A DNA stretch of 14,059 nt. Source: an uncultured Lachnospiraceae bacterium. GTDB taxonomy: Bacteria > Bacillota_A > Clostridia > Lachnospirales > Lachnospiraceae. Shown here in pieces: positions 13,357 through 14,059 of this stretch; position 1 is the first letter of the stretch, and each line of letters starts with the position of its first letter. Position numbers and translations under genes: made by a program. The notes under the pieces are model-generated. The model was not told the origin of the DNA. It made no database searches and saw only the letters and a program-made list of their open reading frames with translations. Where the stretch lies: positions 1 through 14,059 of the forward strand of contig CAMOZF010000012.1 of NCBI GenBank assembly GCA_946630765.1, read 5' to 3'.

Positions 13357-14059
13357 TTACTCATTGACCGTACGGTCTGTATGGATCCACTTCAGATACG
13401 CATTCATGAACATGTCCAGTTCGCCGTCCATGACCGCCTGGACATTACCGGTTTCCGCCTGTGTTCTGAGGTCCTTGACCATCGTGTAGGGCTGGAAGAC
13501 GTAGGAACGGATCTGGGAGCCCCAGCCGTTGTCCTTCACCTCGCCGCGGATATCCGACAGCTGGTTTTCATTCTCCTGCTTTTTCAGAAGGTACAGCTTT
13601 GCGCGCAGCATCTCCATCGCCTTGTCGAGGTTCTGGAAATGGGACCGCTCATTCTGGCAGGCCACAACGATTCCGGTCGGAATGTGCGTGATACGCACCG
13701 CCGAAGAGGTCTTGTTGATGTGCTGGCCGCCGGCGCCGGAGCTTCGGTAGACGTCGATCTTCAGGTCGTCGTCCTTGATGTCCACGTCGAGGCTCTGCTC
13801 GATGACCGGCATGATGTCGCAGGATACGAAGCTGGTCATGCGCTTTCCGACCGCGTTGAAGGGCGAAATCCGCACGAGGCGGTGGATGCCGTGCTCGGAT
13901 CTGAGATAGCCGTAGGCATTCTCGCCGGTGATCTGGATCGTCACGGACTTGATGCCGGCCTCGTCGCCATCCAGATAGTCCAGGACTTCGATCGAATAGC
14001 CCTTCTTCTCCGCCCAGCGGGTGTACATGCGGTACAGCATGCCTGCCCAGTCGCAGGCC
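13357..14059 (-). CDS. prfB: Peptide chain release factor 2 (5' end off window)
   Basis: The visible 233 residues are the C-terminal part of a class I release factor; the reading frame stays open to the window edge, so the N-terminal domain is missing. The stop-recognition tripeptide SPF is at visible residues about 65-67 (VRISPFNA), which marks RF2 (UGA and UAA) rather than RF1. The peptidyl-hydrolysis motif GGQ is at about 110-112 in [11 protein letters not shown]. Upstream residues CDWAGML match the RF2 family. The programmed +1 frameshift site found in many prfB genes would lie outside the window. It is the first visible gene of the packed block ending at ispD. Confidence 0.97.
   Translation of the reverse strand, partial: ACDWAGMLYRMYTRWAEKKGYSIEVLDYLDGDEAGIKSVTIQITGENAYGYLRSEHGIHRLVRISPFNAVGKRMTSFVSCDIMPVIEQSLDVDIKDDDLKIDVYRSSGAGGQHINKTSSAVRITHIPTGIVVACQNERSHFQNLDKAMEMLRAKLYLLKKQENENQLSDIRGEVKDNGWGSQIRSYVFQPYTMVKDLRTQAETGNVQAVMDGELDMFMNAYLKWIHTDRTVNE

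Noticed and set aside
1..14059. tRNA, rRNA, CRISPR array, insertion sequence or attachment site
   Set aside because: No clover-leaf, regularly spaced repeats, transposase or flanking direct repeats were seen by eye on either strand.

Overview
This window comes from a Gram-positive-type anaerobe, most likely a member of the Clostridia close to Lachnospiraceae. The evidence is the gene content and order: prfB, the tsaE-tsaB-rimI cluster with rnz, tsaD, ispD, mreB, recD2 and comF. There are also strong AGGAGG-type ribosome binding sites, TTG/GTG starts and GC clearly above 50% by eye. The species-level assignment is inference. Every credible gene lies on the minus strand, so transcription runs from high to low coordinates. 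The long open frames on the plus strand are shadows of these genes.

Right-hand block (14059 down to 8040), in transcription order: 3' part of prfB (release factor 2), a small two-helix YcxB-like membrane protein, tsaE, tsaB, rimI, rnz, tsaD, a small membrane protein of the 'small multi-drug export' family, and ispD. Gaps are 0-15 bases or the genes overlap, so this looks like one co-transcribed housekeeping unit. tsaE, tsaB and tsaD are three parts of the t6A tRNA-modification machinery, and rnz (tRNA 3' processing) sits between them.

Middle block (8039 to 3547): a truncated, frameshifted remnant of the N-terminal membrane domain of an ABC exporter, then mreB with its own consensus promoter, then recD2 (helicase) and comF (phosphoribosyltransferase-like competence protein) with overlapping ends.

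Left-hand block (3546 to 1): a separate catabolic operon behind a strong promoter whose -10 element is covered by a 19-base palindrome (probable operator). It encodes an enolase-superfamily (mandelate racemase type) dehydratase, a short-chain dehydrogenase homologue that has lost the hallmark catalytic motifs, a canonical short-chain dehydrogenase with a TTG start, and an RraA-family protein cut by the window edge. Together they suggest breakdown of a sugar acid: dehydration to a 2-keto-3-deoxy acid, redox at a hydroxyl or keto group, and retro-aldol cleavage by the RraA-like enzyme. The substrate cannot be read from the sequence. This operon, with its active/degenerate SDR pair, is the part most likely to hold undescribed biology.
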